From an uncultured bacterium (lineage in GTDB: Bacteria; Patescibacteriota; Gracilibacteria; Absconditabacterales; Absconditicoccaceae), in assembly GCA_947170225.1 (NCBI GenBank), contig CAMVSQ010000005.1, positions 1 to 59,000 on the forward strand: DNA of 59,000 nt, in the 5' to 3' direction. Below are positions 1 through 10,349 of this stretch, one piece after another. The notes beneath the pieces were generated by a model, which ran no database searches, had not been told where the DNA came from, and saw nothing but the letters and a program-made list of their open reading frames with translations. The position numbers and the translations under genes are program-made. Positions within the stretch are counted from its first letter, which is position 1; the number at the start of each line of letters is the position of its first letter.

Positions 1-234
1 AATATATCTGGAAAAAACACCAACACTACCAAAATTAAACTCAAATATGCAAAAATTCACATCAAAGTTGGTACAGGTCACCTAACTCATTTCAAATCTG
101 CTCACGGTCTATCCAGTACTTTTCATTTTTTGAAAATAAACCATCCAGCAACAAAAATCAAACATATAAACAAAAATGAAAATATATATTTTAATGTCAT
201 CACGAGCATAGCAAAGGATATAAAAGTAATATAA
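1..234 (+). CDS. C-terminal end of an unrecognised protein (5' partial)
   Basis: The first reading frame is open from base 1 to a TAA at 232-234, giving 77 residues of a protein that starts outside the window. It is rich in Lys, Ile, Asn and His and matches no family I know. Its last ten or so codons (from about base 195) fall in a stretch resembling one arm of the palindromic repeat family described below, so the original C-terminus may have been replaced by repeat sequence. All four glycines are GGA or GGT, none TGA. Coding status rests only on the absence of stops and is uncertain. Confidence 0.4.
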   Translation, partial: NISGKNTNTTKIKLKYAKIHIKVGTGHLTHFKSAHGLSSTFHFLKINHPATKIKHINKNENIYFNVITSIAKDIKVI

Positions 235-301
235 ACATAATCAAAGAATCAATCTTTTCAAGATATTTTAAATACCACACAAAAGACATATTCACAAACA
301 C

Positions 302-329
302 TTGACATAAAACAAAAAATCTATATAAA
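302..329 (+). promoter_or_regulatory. Putative sigma70-type promoter
   Basis: TTGACA at 302-307 and TATAAA at 324-329 are separated by 16 bases. The ATG of the receiver-like gene at 358 lies about 28 bases after the -10 box, giving a short leader. Confidence 0.5.
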
Positions 330-357
330 GATATATAATAACAAAACATCAAATGAT

Positions 358-807
358 ATGAATACAAAAATCTTAATTGTTGACTGCTCAAAAACAGCAA
401 TACAACAAATTAAACAAGTAGTTGAGACTGTTGGAGAGTTCTCAATCCTCGAGTATTTAACCAAGTCTCTGACAAGAAAAGAATGCGACTATACAATTAT
501 GGAGGTCCAAAAATTAGTGGAAGAAAACCATCCCTCCATTATTATAACTAGGATTGCATGGCCAGGATTCAACGGACAAGGATTTAGATTATCCGCAAGA
601 ATCAAGCAGAAATTCCCAGACATCATAATTATTGGCATAAACGATATAAACGATGCCATATTCTTTTGGGAGGATTATGAAAGAAGAAAAACTTGTTGCA
701 AAATGGACTATATGGTAAGACAGACTGAAGAAGAAGAAGAAATCCACCATATACTTACTACATTTTTGCTCGAGCTAAAAAACCGTTTTCAAAAGCAATT
801 AATGTAA
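358..807 (+). CDS. Receiver-like (CheY-fold) protein lacking the phosphoacceptor Asp
   Basis: The 149-residue protein begins with a KILIVD strand typical of response-regulator receiver domains, and a later ITRIAWPGFNGQGF segment aligns with the usual LLDIxMPGMDG loop. At the phosphoacceptor position there is Arg65 rather than Asp, so aspartyl phosphorylation by a histidine kinase is unlikely; it may be a stand-alone pseudo-receiver used for protein-protein contacts. The C-terminal part has a run of five Glu and a Lys/Gln-rich tail, with no output domain. Five glycines are all GGN, none TGA. The gene sits 39 bases ahead of a small membrane protein and probably shares its transcript. The fold assignment is inferred from pattern alone. 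Confidence 0.7.
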   Translation: MNTKILIVDCSKTAIQQIKQVVETVGEFSILEYLTKSLTRKECDYTIMEVQKLVEENHPSIIITRIAWPGFNGQGFRLSARIKQKFPDIIIIGINDINDAIFFWEDYERRKTCCKMDYMVRQTEEEEEIHHILTTFLLELKNRFQKQLM

Positions 808-846
808 AATAAAAAAAGTAAAAACAAAGAACAAAATATCAACAAT

Positions 847-1206
847 ATGGAAAAATCAACTTATGAACTTTCACGAGAAGTTGTAAACCTCAGAGAACGG
901 GTTGTACAACAACAAGAAAATGCCTTGAAACAAGCAAAAAAAATCACTAGATCCTACTTTTTGATCTCTGTCGTATCTGTTTTGATACTATTTGCTATGG
1001 TGATGTTTTGGAACCACTATCAAGTTTACTACAAAACAATCTACATTGTTATCATGGTAATAATTAATACTGTGGCACTGATAACTGGAAAGATGTTTTC
1101 AATATGGTGCGAAAAAGAGAAAGGACACCAACATAAGGTAAATATCGAGAAGATTCAATTAGAAGAAGCCAAAGAAGAATTACACGAACTGTGTGAAAAA
1201 ATGTAG
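847..1206 (+). CDS. Small membrane protein with two TM helices and coiled-coil ends
   Basis: This 119-residue protein has a charged amphipathic N-terminus (residues 1-33), two hydrophobic helices at about 36-54 and 61-82 joined by a short aromatic loop, and a Glu/Lys-rich helical C-terminus. I do not recognise a family. It follows the receiver-like gene by 39 bases in the same direction and ends just before a strong terminator, so the two form a probable two-gene transcript; a membrane anchor for the soluble partner is possible but is inference only. Both glycines are GGA. The ATG at 847 is the first start in the open frame. Confidence 0.75.
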   Translation: MEKSTYELSREVVNLRERVVQQQENALKQAKKITRSYFLISVVSVLILFAMVMFWNHYQVYYKTIYIVIMVIINTVALITGKMFSIWCEKEKGHQHKVNIEKIQLEEAKEELHELCEKM

Positions 1207-1211
1207 TTCTC

Positions 1212-1243
1212 AAAAAGCATTCATCGTTTATGGATGCTTTTTT
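1212..1243 (+). terminator. Rho-independent terminator
   Basis: A 13-bp stem (one G-U pair) with a 5-base loop, AAAAAGCAT paired with ATGCTTTTT at its base, runs into T residues. It lies directly after the stop at 1206. Confidence 0.85.
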
Positions 1244-1389
1244 CGTGATAAAAAACTCATTGAATTAATTTTATAATAACAGAAACACACTCTATTTTCC
1301 ATAAAAGGTGTCAACCAAAAATTTTTTATTTGTCAGACTGCGTTGAAATTACTAATATAAACATGCCAAAGCAGTCCAATAGAATCGGA

Positions 1390-1545
1390 TATAATCACGG
1401 AGTACTCCGTGATGACTCTGGACGAAAGTGGCCCACCGGAGGCACAAAAACAAAAAATCCTCCACCACTTTGTGGTCCCTCCCGCTTTGCGAGGACTCTC
1501 GATTCATCGGAGCCTCCATTAAAAAGGAGGACAAAAACAAATAAA
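1390..1545. repeat. GC-rich palindromic repeat region
   Basis: The gap 1244-1612 holds no convincing gene. In an otherwise very AT-rich genome, 1390-1545 is GC-rich and contains a perfect palindrome (TCACGGAGTACTCCGTGA, 1397-1414), a CACTTTGTGG hairpin, and CCGCTTTGCGAGG and CGGAGCCTCC blocks. The style matches the GC-rich interspersed repeats near 7.3, 25.1, 27.3 and 57.7 kb. The rest of the gap is AT-rich, with a duplicated ATTAATTTTTAAT motif just before hflX. Confidence 0.55.
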
Positions 1546-1612
1546 AACTCATTGAATAATAGCACAAAATCATTAATTTTTAATCATTAATTTTTAATTA
1601 TTAATTAATTCC

Positions 1613-2785
1613 ATGGATACATTGGACTCATTACAGCAAGAATCTCAAGAACTCAAAGTCTTTCTAGCAGATATCACTCCAAAAAATTTGCCAAAAGAAA
1701 TTTTGGAAGATAGGATGAATGAATTGGAAAATTTAGTCGAAACATTTGGTGGAATTGTAATTTTGACCAAAGTCCAAAAAAAAGACCAACCAGACACCAA
1801 AACTTATATTTGACCATGAAAATTGGAAGAAATTACCAGAGAAATGATTAGATCATGAGCAAATCTGTTGATTATTTGAAATGTTTTAAAACCTGGACAA
1901 ATTTTTGAAATAAATGAATATCTCCGTGCAGAAAGCGAAAAAGCATGATTAAAAGAACATATCAAGGCTTGGGATAGAATCGATCTAATTTTAAAAATTT
2001 TTGATAAACATGCAGATAGTGTCGAAGCAAAACTACAGATAGAACTTGCTGCCATCAAGCACATGTGACCCAGAATTTTTGGTATGTGAATGGAGCTAAG
2101 TAGACAGTGATGAAATAGCGGATGATGAAGTGGTGCTACAAGGTGACTTGGAGAAACCAATACAGAAAGGATGAAAAGACACTTAAAAGACAAACAGCAA
2201 AAAATCAAAGATAAACTAAAAGAATTTGAGAAAATGAGAAATTTGCACAGACAAAGCAGAATCAAAAAATGATTGCCTGTAATTTGAATTGTCTGATATA
2301 CAAATGCGGGTAAATCTTCACTTTTAAACGCTATGACAAAAAAATGAGTCCTAGCTGAAAATAAACTTTTTGCGACACTTGGAACAAATGTGTGAAAAAT
2401 GTACGTCTTCACAGACCCAGAAAAATGAATTTGAAAAGAAGTGCTTTTGAATGATACTATTTGATTTATTCGCGACCTACCACCAAAATTAATCGATGCT
2501 TTTTCTAGTACTTTGGAAGACAGTATAGAAAGTAAATTCTTACTACACATCATAGACGCTTCAGACCCTTTTGTATCTGAAAGGATAAATGTAGTAAATG
2601 AAATATTGGACGATATCTGAGCAAATCAACCAAGAATCATGATTTTCAACAAAATTGATTTGATAGACCAAGAAAAATTAAACGAACTAAAAAATACCTA
2701 TAAAGATCAAAATCCAATTTTCATTTCAGTTCACAATGAAATTTGACTTGAAGAACTCAAAAACATTATTGCAAAATTGGTATAG
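1613..2785 (+). CDS. hflX: GTPase HflX
   Basis: This is a 390-residue ribosome-associated GTPase of the HflX family, which binds the 50S subunit and rescues or splits stalled and heat-stressed ribosomes. The N-terminal HflX domain carries the family signature GATRGLGETNTE near residues 170-180, followed by a basic coiled coil. The G domain shows Walker A GYTNAGKS (228-235), DTIG (281-284) and NKID (346-349). Several of these glycines, including the first of Walker A and that of DTIG, are TGA codons, direct evidence for UGA=Gly. The length is normal for bacterial HflX. The ATG at 1613 is the only sensible start. It converges on asnS, with a bidirectional terminator between. Confidence 0.95.
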
Positions 2786-2802
2786 AAAAAATTTAGTATA
2801 AC

Positions 2803-2834
2803 AAAAAAGGATGACTATTTTGCCATCCATTTTT
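2803..2834. terminator. Bidirectional terminator between hflX and asnS
   Basis: GGATG (2809-2813) pairs with CATCC (2824-2828), flanked by an A run on the left and a T run on the right, so it can end transcripts arriving from either side of this convergent pair. Confidence 0.65.
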
Positions 2835-2849
2835 AATTCTTTATTATTT

Positions 2850-4139
2850 TTACGGTTTAATCCTATTGTGATACCTTGGAAATGGAATAGCTTCACGTAT
2901 ATGCTGCAATCCACAAATCCACATTACCAATCTCTCCAATCCATAACCAAATCCAGATGTTGTCACTCATCCATATTTTCTGATATCTAGGTACCATTCA
3001 TAGTCTTCCAATTTATATCCGTGATCCAAAATCTTCTTTTTCAAAGTTTCATAATCTCCAATTCTCTCTGATCATCCTATAATTTCTCCATATCATTCTG
3101 GAGCCAAAAGATCTGCACATTTTGCAGTTCATGGATGTTTTGGATCTTCTGGCATATAAAATGCTTTTATTTCAAGTGGGAAATTTGTCACAAATACTGG
3201 TTGCTCATATTTGGTCATAAGTAATGTTTCATCATCTGCTCACAAATCGTCTCAATCTTTGATATCAGATCCCATTGCTTGCAATTCTTTTACTACTTCA
3301 GCATGAGTTTTGCGGATAAATGGCTTTTGAATTTTTTCCAATTTGGAAATATCTCTACCAAGTATTTCCAATTCTGCTCTCTTGTTTTTCAAAACTCTCT
3401 GGACAATATAGCAGATCAAATCTTCTTGATAATCCATATTTCCATCGTTGTCTGTAAAAGCTTCTTCTGCATCCATCATCCATAATTCATTTAGATGCCT
3501 CCTTGTCTTGCTCCTTTCAGCTCTAAATACTGGCCCAAAATCATACACATTTCTGTGTCATGCAATAGTGGCTTCTATGTACATTTGTCATGTCTGGTTT
3601 AAATACATAGTTTCTCAGTTTGTATGTGTAGTTTCGTATAGTGAAGTACTATCCTCAGCACAAGTAGAAGTAAATATAGGAGAATCTATTTTTGTGAAAT
3701 CATTTTCTTTCATCCAGTCGTATGTGGCATGTACAATTTCATCTCTAACTCTTTGGATAGCTCGTTGAGATTTTGATCTCAAATACAAATGTCTATTGTC
3801 AAACAAAAATTCTACTCCATGCTCTTTTTGTCCAAGAGGATAATCTTTTGCCACACTAATTATTTCAAAATCTTCTGTCTGGATTTCATATTCATCTTTT
3901 TTTGGATGTTTGCTTACAGTTCATGAAATTTTGATTGAAGATTCTATACCACAATTTTTTAATTCATTAAATTTATTTTCTCATATATTTTTTTCTTCTA
4001 CGATACATTGGATGTATCCAGTTCCATCTCTAAATTCTACAAAACCAATTTTCCCAGAAAATCTGATATGCACTATCCAACCTGCTAAATTTACTTTTTT
4101 TCATACATAATCAGCATCAATTTTTTTTATCAAATCCAT
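2850..4139 (-). CDS. asnS: Asparaginyl-tRNA synthetase
   Basis: This 429-residue class II aminoacyl-tRNA synthetase charges tRNA-Asn with asparagine. An N-terminal OB-fold anticodon-binding domain (roughly residues 1-110) precedes the catalytic core. Motif 2 reads [14 protein letters not shown] near residue 206, and motif 3 is GFGYGLERL near residue 400, followed by an IPFPR ending typical of AsnRS. The pattern fits AsnRS better than archaeal-type AspRS, though the two are close relatives. Several glycines are TGA. Upstream there is no Asn-rich leader peptide or terminator hairpin, unlike thrS in this window. The gene converges on hflX. Confidence 0.93.
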
Positions 4140-4385
4140 TTTGATTTTCACAAAAAATAAATATTACAGATATATAATTAGCAATATAAAAACAAAATTC
4201 AAACAATTTTTTCAAAAATAAAATAAACATAAAAATTTAGGTATGTATAAGGGTTGTCTTGTTTGTCTATTTTTGTCCAATTTTGTATTGAAAAATGCAA
4301 GGAATATCATATAAGTATGATTTACATGACGAAAATTTTGTCTGTATACAGTTTTGTTAATATTTATTTTTTAAATAAAAGACGA

Positions 4386-7013
4386 ATGTGATTGTTTTGA
4401 AACAAAAGATCAACCAAGTATGTCTACTCTTTTGCAGAGGGTAAAGGAGTTTGAAAAGACATTTTGGGTTGAAAATGAGCAAATTTGGCCGAAATGAAAT
4501 CTTTAGGATTACCTATTCCTGACTGATTTACTATTTCTACAGAAACTTGTGATATTTACTACAAAAACGACAAAAAGTATCCACAAGAAGTATTGGACCA
4601 AATAGAAGATCATTTGCAAAAATTGGAAAAAACTATGTGAAAAAAATTGTGAGATGCACAAGATCCACTGTTGGTTTCAGTAAGATCAGGAGCTGCTGCT
4701 TCTATGCCGTGAATGATGGACACAGTATTAAATCTTTGATTAAACGATGCTAGTGTAGTTTGATTAGCAAACAAAACATGAAACGAAAGATTTGCTTGGG
4801 ATAGTTATAGGAGATTTATACAGATGTTTGGAGATGTAGTAATGTGAGTAGAGCATCACTTATTTGAATCAAAATTGCAAAGCGTAAAAGATGAAAAATG
4901 AGTAAAAGACGATACTCAGCTAGATGTAGACGATTTACAAAAAGTAGTTTGACTATACAAAGAAGCTATCAAATTATCTACAGGAAAATTGTTTCCAAAC
5001 GATCCTAGAGAGCAACTACAAATGGCTATAGATGCTGTATTTGGTTCTTGGAACAACGAAAGAGCTATCATTTATAGAAGGATGAATGATATCAAATGAT
5101 TGCTTTGAACAGCTGTAAATGTACAATCAATGGTATTTGGAAATATGGGAGAAAATTCTGGTACATGAGTTTGTTTTTCCAGAAACCCATCTACATGAGA
5201 AAATAAATTTTATGGAGAATTTTTGATGAATGCACAGGGAGAAGATGTGGTTGCATGAATCAGAACTCCAAAAAAGATTGATGAATTGGCAAATATTATG
5301 CCAGACTGCTACAAAGAATTGGTAGCTATATACAAAAAATTGGAGCAGCACTACCACGATATGCAAGACATGGAGTTTACTATCCAAGAGTGAAAATTGT
5401 ACATGCTACAGACTAGAAGCTGAAAAAGGACAGCTGCCGCAGCTATCAAAATGGCAGTAGATATGGTACACGAATGATTGATCGACGAAAAAGAAGCTGT
5501 AATGAGAGTTTCACCAAGCCAATTAGATACTTTGTTGCACAAACAAATCGATCCTAGTGCAAAAAAAGATGCAACACTTTTGGCAAAATGATTGCCTGCA
5601 TCTCCATGAGCTGCTGTATGACAAGCTGTATTTACAGCTCAAGACGCTCACGAATGGAGAGAAAAATGAAAAAAAGTTATTTTGGTTAGATTGGAAACAT
5701 CTCCAGAAGATATCCAGTGAATGGTTGCTTCTCAAGGTATCTTGACAGCCAGAGGTTGAATGACATCTCATGCTGCTGTAGTGGCTAGATGAATGTGAAA
5801 ATGCTGTGTATCTGGATGTTCAGATATCCAAGTAAACGAACACGAAAAATCATTTATAGTAAACGGAAAATTGTTTAGAGAATGAGATGTAATTACGTTG
5901 GACTGATCTACATGAGAAGTATTCCAATGAGAATTAAATACTATCGACCCTGATTTGTCTGGAGATTTTGGTACACTAATGTCTTGGGCAGACAAATTCA
6001 AAAAATTACAAATCAAGACAAATGCAGATACTCCTAGAGATGCTGCAAAAGCTATCGAATTTGGAGCTGAATGAATCGGACTTTGTAGGACAGAACACAT
6101 GTTCTTTGAAGAAACTAGAATCCAAGCAGTTAGAGAGATGATAGTGGCAAAAGAAACTCCAGAAAGGGTAAAAGCATTGGCAAAAATCGAACCATACCAA
6201 AAACAAGATTTCGTTGACTTATTCAAAATATTGGAGTGAAAACCTATGATAGTTAGATTGATAGATCCTCCTTTGCACGAATTCTTGCCTCAAGAAGAAA
6301 AAGATATTGAGTATGTTGCTCGTGAAATCAATGTATCAGTAGAAGATCTAAAAGCTACTATCGCAGATTTACATGAATTTAACCCAATGCTTGGATTTAG
6401 GTGATGTAGATTGGGAGTTAGATACCCAGAAATCACTCAAATGCAAGCTAGAGCAATATTCAAAGCTGCATTGGAAGTACAGTGAGCTCAACCATGGATC
6501 GAAATTCCTTTGGTTGGAAACGCTGTTGAATACAAAATTTTGAAACAAATTATTTTGGATGTAGCAGAAGAATTATGAGTAAATGGTAGAGTAAACTACA
6601 AAATCTGATCAATGATAGAAGTACCTAGAGCAGCTATCACAGCAGACCAATTTGCCGATGAATGTGATTTCTTGTCTTTTGGTACAAACGACTTGACACA
6701 GATGGGATGTGGATTCTCTAGAGATGATGCTGGTAAATTCTTGAAATTATATGTAGAAAAATGAATTTACGAAAAAGATCCATTCCAAAGTATAGACCAA
6801 GAATGAGTAGGACAGCTAATGCAAATCTGTTTGGAAAAATCTAAATCTGTAAATCCAAATATACATGTATGAATCTGTGGAGAACATGGTGGAGAACCTG
6901 CTTCTGTAGAATTCTGTCATAGAATTGGATTAGATGAGGTTTCTTGTAGTCCATATAGAGTGCCTATCGCTAGATTGGCTGCTGCACAAGCTGCAATCAA
7001 AGATATGAAATAA
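4386..7013 (+). CDS. ppdK: Pyruvate, phosphate dikinase
   Basis: This 875-residue enzyme reversibly interconverts pyruvate, ATP and Pi with PEP, AMP and PPi in the cytoplasm. The N-terminal ATP-grasp domain carries the LGGKGANLAEM signature, the swivelling domain has [13 protein letters not shown] with phospho-acceptor His462, and the C-terminal PEP-binding barrel ends with GICGEHGG (829-836, Cys831). All family landmarks are in place and length matches PPDK (870-880). Dozens of glycines are TGA. The start at 4386 lies just before the conserved region. It stands alone ahead of a tiny lipoprotein gene; together with the degraded pyruvate kinase at 45.2 kb it suggests PPDK carries the pyruvate-PEP step in this cell. 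Confidence 0.97.
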
Positions 7014-7044
7014 ATTTTGAATTTACTTAATTAAATTAGAAATT

Positions 7045-7179
7045 ATGAAAAAATTATTTGTATTTTGAACTTTATTTGCTTTGGTTTTGTTTGTAGCTGG
7101 ATGTAATAAATGATTTGATCCAGACCCAGACTTTGAACCAACTCCAGAAATGGAAGAAATGGCAAAAATGGCTCAATAA
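7045..7179 (+). CDS. Small lipoprotein, 44 residues
   Basis: The gene encodes a very short protein with a Lys-Lys N-terminus, a hydrophobic stretch and a VAGC lipobox with Cys20 as the lipidation site, then about 24 acidic, Pro- and Met-rich residues. Two glycines (residues 8 and 23) are TGA, which supports real translation in code 25. It starts 31 bases after ppdK and ends just before a strong terminator, so it may be co-transcribed with ppdK. It is too short for a function call; it resembles entericidin-type or other minimal membrane lipopeptides only in architecture. Confidence 0.75.
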
Positions 7180-7203
7180 ATCATATAAAAAAATAATATT
7201 TTT

Positions 7204-7236
7204 AGAGGGGAAAAACAAGATTCCCCTCTTTTTTTA
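7204..7236 (+). terminator. Rho-independent terminator after the ppdK unit
   Basis: AGAGGGGAA (7204-7212) pairs perfectly with TTCCCCTCT (7221-7229) and is followed by a T run. Confidence 0.9.
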
Positions 7237-7302
7237 GCCTGATTTTTCTAGTATAAAAACTACACTTCATGCAATTTCACTGCAAGCTACTCAAAAGAGC
7301 TG

Positions 7303-7475
7303 GTCATTTCGAAAAAGCATAGCAACGAGAAATCCAATTCTTTGTCATTTCACATCCCGCTTTAGCGGGTGAGAAATCCACTAAACGATCTACGGATTTC
7401 TCGCTAGACAAATCCCCAACCTCCTTTTTATCAAGTTTACTCCGCCATACGGGGTTTCCCCGCTCCATGGAACTA
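7303..7475. repeat. GC-rich interspersed repeat cluster
   Basis: The gap 7237-7578 has no gene. It contains GTCATTTC...GAGAAATCC units (7303-7334 and from 7345), a CCCGCTTTAGCGGG hairpin, a CGGATTTCTCG unit and an imperfect CCTCCTTTTTATCAAG block, then GGGGTTTCCCCG. Close relatives lie at 57.72-57.77, 25.1-25.2 and 27.3 kb, defining a dispersed repeat family of this genome. Confidence 0.6.
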
Positions 7476-7578
7476 TTGACTATAATCCAACTTTCCCTTG
7501 AAATATATTTTTGTTTCAATATCTTGAAAGATATGATATCCATCCAAAATGGGCTTTTTTAGTTGATTTCCAAAAAAA

Positions 7579-9642
7579 ATGTCGTTTGTAAAAGAAAAAC
7601 TTACATCCATAAAATCTTTTTTCAAAAAAATTTTCACTCGAATATGGAAAAAAAAATGGTGGACAATACCATCTATAATTGTAATATTAGTAGCTATCGT
7701 GCTAATTTTCAAAAAAACATGAAAACAACCACAAAATGAAATTTTTGTCAGCAATGACCATGTAGTAGCTTTGTGATCAGTACAAAATGTGATTTCTCTG
7801 ATGTGATCTACACAATTTGCCAATGCTCAAAAATTGACTTTTGCAAACAAATGAAAAGTGACTAGTATAAAAGTAAATATTTGAGATGAAGTAAAAAAAT
7901 GAGATGTTTTGGCTACCATCAGTACAGATACATTGGACGCAGAAGTAGAAAAAATGAAAAAAAATATAAAAAACCAAGAATTAAAATTGAAAAAAGCTTG
8001 ATGATACGACAAAGAGCTAGATATCCTAAAAGCCCAATACGCATATGATACTCTAGTAGTTCAGCAGCAAACTCAACCAAAAGAACAAAATTTGGATCTA
8101 ACAAACAAAGAATTTGAATTGCAAGAAATGGAAAAACAGATAAAAGAAAGGCAAGAAAAGCTAGACCAAATGCAAACAGAATACAATAAGTTGGTATCTT
8201 GATGAGAAAAAACAGAAAATCTCATAGCTCTATACTCTGGAGAACTAAAAAATAGAAATATGGAACTAAAATCTATCATCAGATGATTTGCTGACGATGC
8301 CAAATCTCTACAATTACTACTTGACTGATATGATCGTATCATAGGTATGACAGAAGCATACTCTATAGCTACACCATATATCCAGATAGATGATGAATCA
8401 GCATTAAGTAAATCAAAAAAACAATTTTGGATAGTAAAAGACTGCCTAACTACTCTGGAAAATCTAAATAAACAATTTGGAGACAAAAGTTTGGATGAGA
8501 TATCCAAAGACGAAATCAAATCTGGAGCAATCGTTTACAAATTACTATGAGATACTTTTATTGAACGATGAAAAATCAATTACGATATGTTTATGGACAA
8601 TAGTGATGCTTTTTCTAGAGCCGATACAGAAAATTCTACTACTTATGGTACGCAATACCAGTCCAGATGATATAAATACCAAGATCAATACTCTTCTATC
8701 ATAGACAAATTAGACAATATAAAAGATTTGGATTCTTTGCAATGAGAATCTTCAGATTTGTTAAAAAGATATGTCATGGATCTAGTAAAATTACAAAATG
8801 ACTACGAAAAAGCTAAATTGGAACTAGATACTTTCAAACAAAAATCAGAATTGGACAAATTAGAACTAAATAATAAAATAAAAAATGCTCTACAAGATCT
8901 GTCCGATGCCAAAAATTGAGTTTCTCAAAACGAAGAATTGGAATTGCTAAAAAATGACTTAGATAGTCTAAAAGTAGATTTGGAGACTCTCATGAAAAGA
9001 TATGATGAATACAAAATTATAGCCAATTTTGACTGAATCGTGACAAAAATAAATATGCAGATTTGAGACAATATAGATTCTTCTTCATCTCAAGAGCAAC
9101 AATATATTTATGTAGAAACTCCTAATTTGCTAGAAGTAAATTTGAGTGTAGACCAGATAGATATTGTCAAAATTTCTGTTTGACTACCTGTAGAAATTTA
9201 TTTGGATGCTTTTCCAAATTCTGTATATACAGGTACTTTCTACGAAGTAGACACTATGCCAGATGGTGGAGGTGAATACTGATGATCTTATAAAGCAAAA
9301 GTAAGATTTCAAAAAAACAACAGCGAAGAAAGAATTTTGTGATGAATGAATGCAAATGTCAGGATTATTGTGGATGAAGTAAATGATGCTATCGTCGTAC
9401 CAAATCCAGCTATAGTAGAAAATGAAAATTTTGAAAAAATAGTTCGTTTGCAAACATCAAATGGAAACTGGATTGATCAAGTGATAGAAACTTGACCATC
9501 AGATGATATAAATACAGTTGTCACTTCATGACTAAAAGAATGAGATGTGATAAAATGATTGTATATCACGGATGATTCTATGTCAAGGATGGGATTAGGT
9601 CAAGAAAATAATGGTGACGATGATTTTTATATGTGGTATTAA
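7579..9642 (+). CDS. MacA/HlyD-like periplasmic adaptor with a very long coiled coil
   Basis: This 687-residue membrane-fusion protein has a basic cytoplasmic start, one TM helix (about 29-44), a first lipoyl half-motif (NIGDEVKKGDVLATI, about 100-114), a long coiled-coil hairpin (about 120-490), then a second half-motif region (FDGIVTKINMQIGDNI) and C-terminal beta-barrel. Classical MacA is about 370 residues, so the hairpin is greatly lengthened. The ATPase gene starts 5 bases after its stop and the permease follows, making a MacAB-type export or envelope-handling operon. The cell probably has one membrane, so no TolC-like partner is expected; the long hairpin may instead span the wall. Substrate unknown. 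Confidence 0.85.
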
Positions 9643-9647
9643 TCTAA

Positions 9648-10325
9648 ATGACAGATTTCATAGTCCTCAAATGAATTACTAAAACATATGGCTGAAAAGA
9701 TATGGAACCCGTACACGCTCTCAGAGGAGTAGATTTGGTTATCAAAGACTGAGATTTTACAGCAATCATGGGACCTTCTGGATGCTGAAAATCCACACTG
9801 ATGAATATAGTATGATTACTAGATGTCCCTAGTGAATGAAAATATATTTTGCGTGGAGAAGAAGTAAAACATTTGAATACAAACCAACAATCACTCATCC
9901 GTAGAAACAATATTGGATTTATTTTTCAGTGATATAATTTGCTAAAAAGGATTTGTGCACGAGAGCAAGTTGCACTGCCTTTGTCTTATATGTGAATTTC
10001 TCCATCACAAGCAAAAAAAAGGAGTTTTGAAGCTTTGGAGATGGTTTGACTAAAATGAAGAGAAAAGGCAATGCCAAATCAATTGTCTGGATGACAGCAG
10101 CAGAGAGTCTGTATTGCTAGAGCTTTGGTGACAAATGCTGGTCTAATTTTGGCAGATGAACCCACATGAGCTCTGGATTCAAACACTTGACTAGAATTGA
10201 TGGAGCTTTTCAAAAAATTAAATGCTGAACAAAAAAGGACAATCCTTTTGATTACTCACGATGCAAATGTCGCCTCTTTTGCAAAAAATATAATCCATAT
10301 GAAAGATGGTCAATTTGACCAATAA
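9648..10325 (+). CDS. ABC transporter ATPase, MacB/LolD type
   Basis: This 225-residue ATPase powers the MacB-type permease encoded next to it. Walker A is GPSGCGKST (42-50), the signature LSGGQQQRV starts at residue 146, Walker B ends in Asp170-Glu171, and the switch histidine is in ITHD. It is the clearest witness of the genetic code: 13 of its 22 glycines are TGA, including the invariant glycine before the Walker A lysine and the second of the signature motif. The length is normal for the family. It sits 5 bases after the adaptor gene and 24 bases before the permease. Confidence 0.95.
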
Positions 10326-10349
10326 TTTTACTTTTGCTTTGTTATAAAT

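Noticed and set aside
1330-1590. 86-residue open frame from TTG
   Set aside because: It lies over a GC-rich palindromic repeat region, is rich in Pro/Arg/Asn without domain pattern, and has no homologous look.
1804-2553. Long minus-strand open frames opposite hflX, the LCP gene, PheT and the S-layer gene
   Set aside because: They are antisense shadows that arise because TGA/TCA-rich genes lack TAA and TAG on the opposite strand; protein composition is low-complexity Ser/Phe/Ile.
4140-4260. Possible attenuator before asnS
   Set aside because: No Asn-rich short ORF and no hairpin with a T run on the minus strand.
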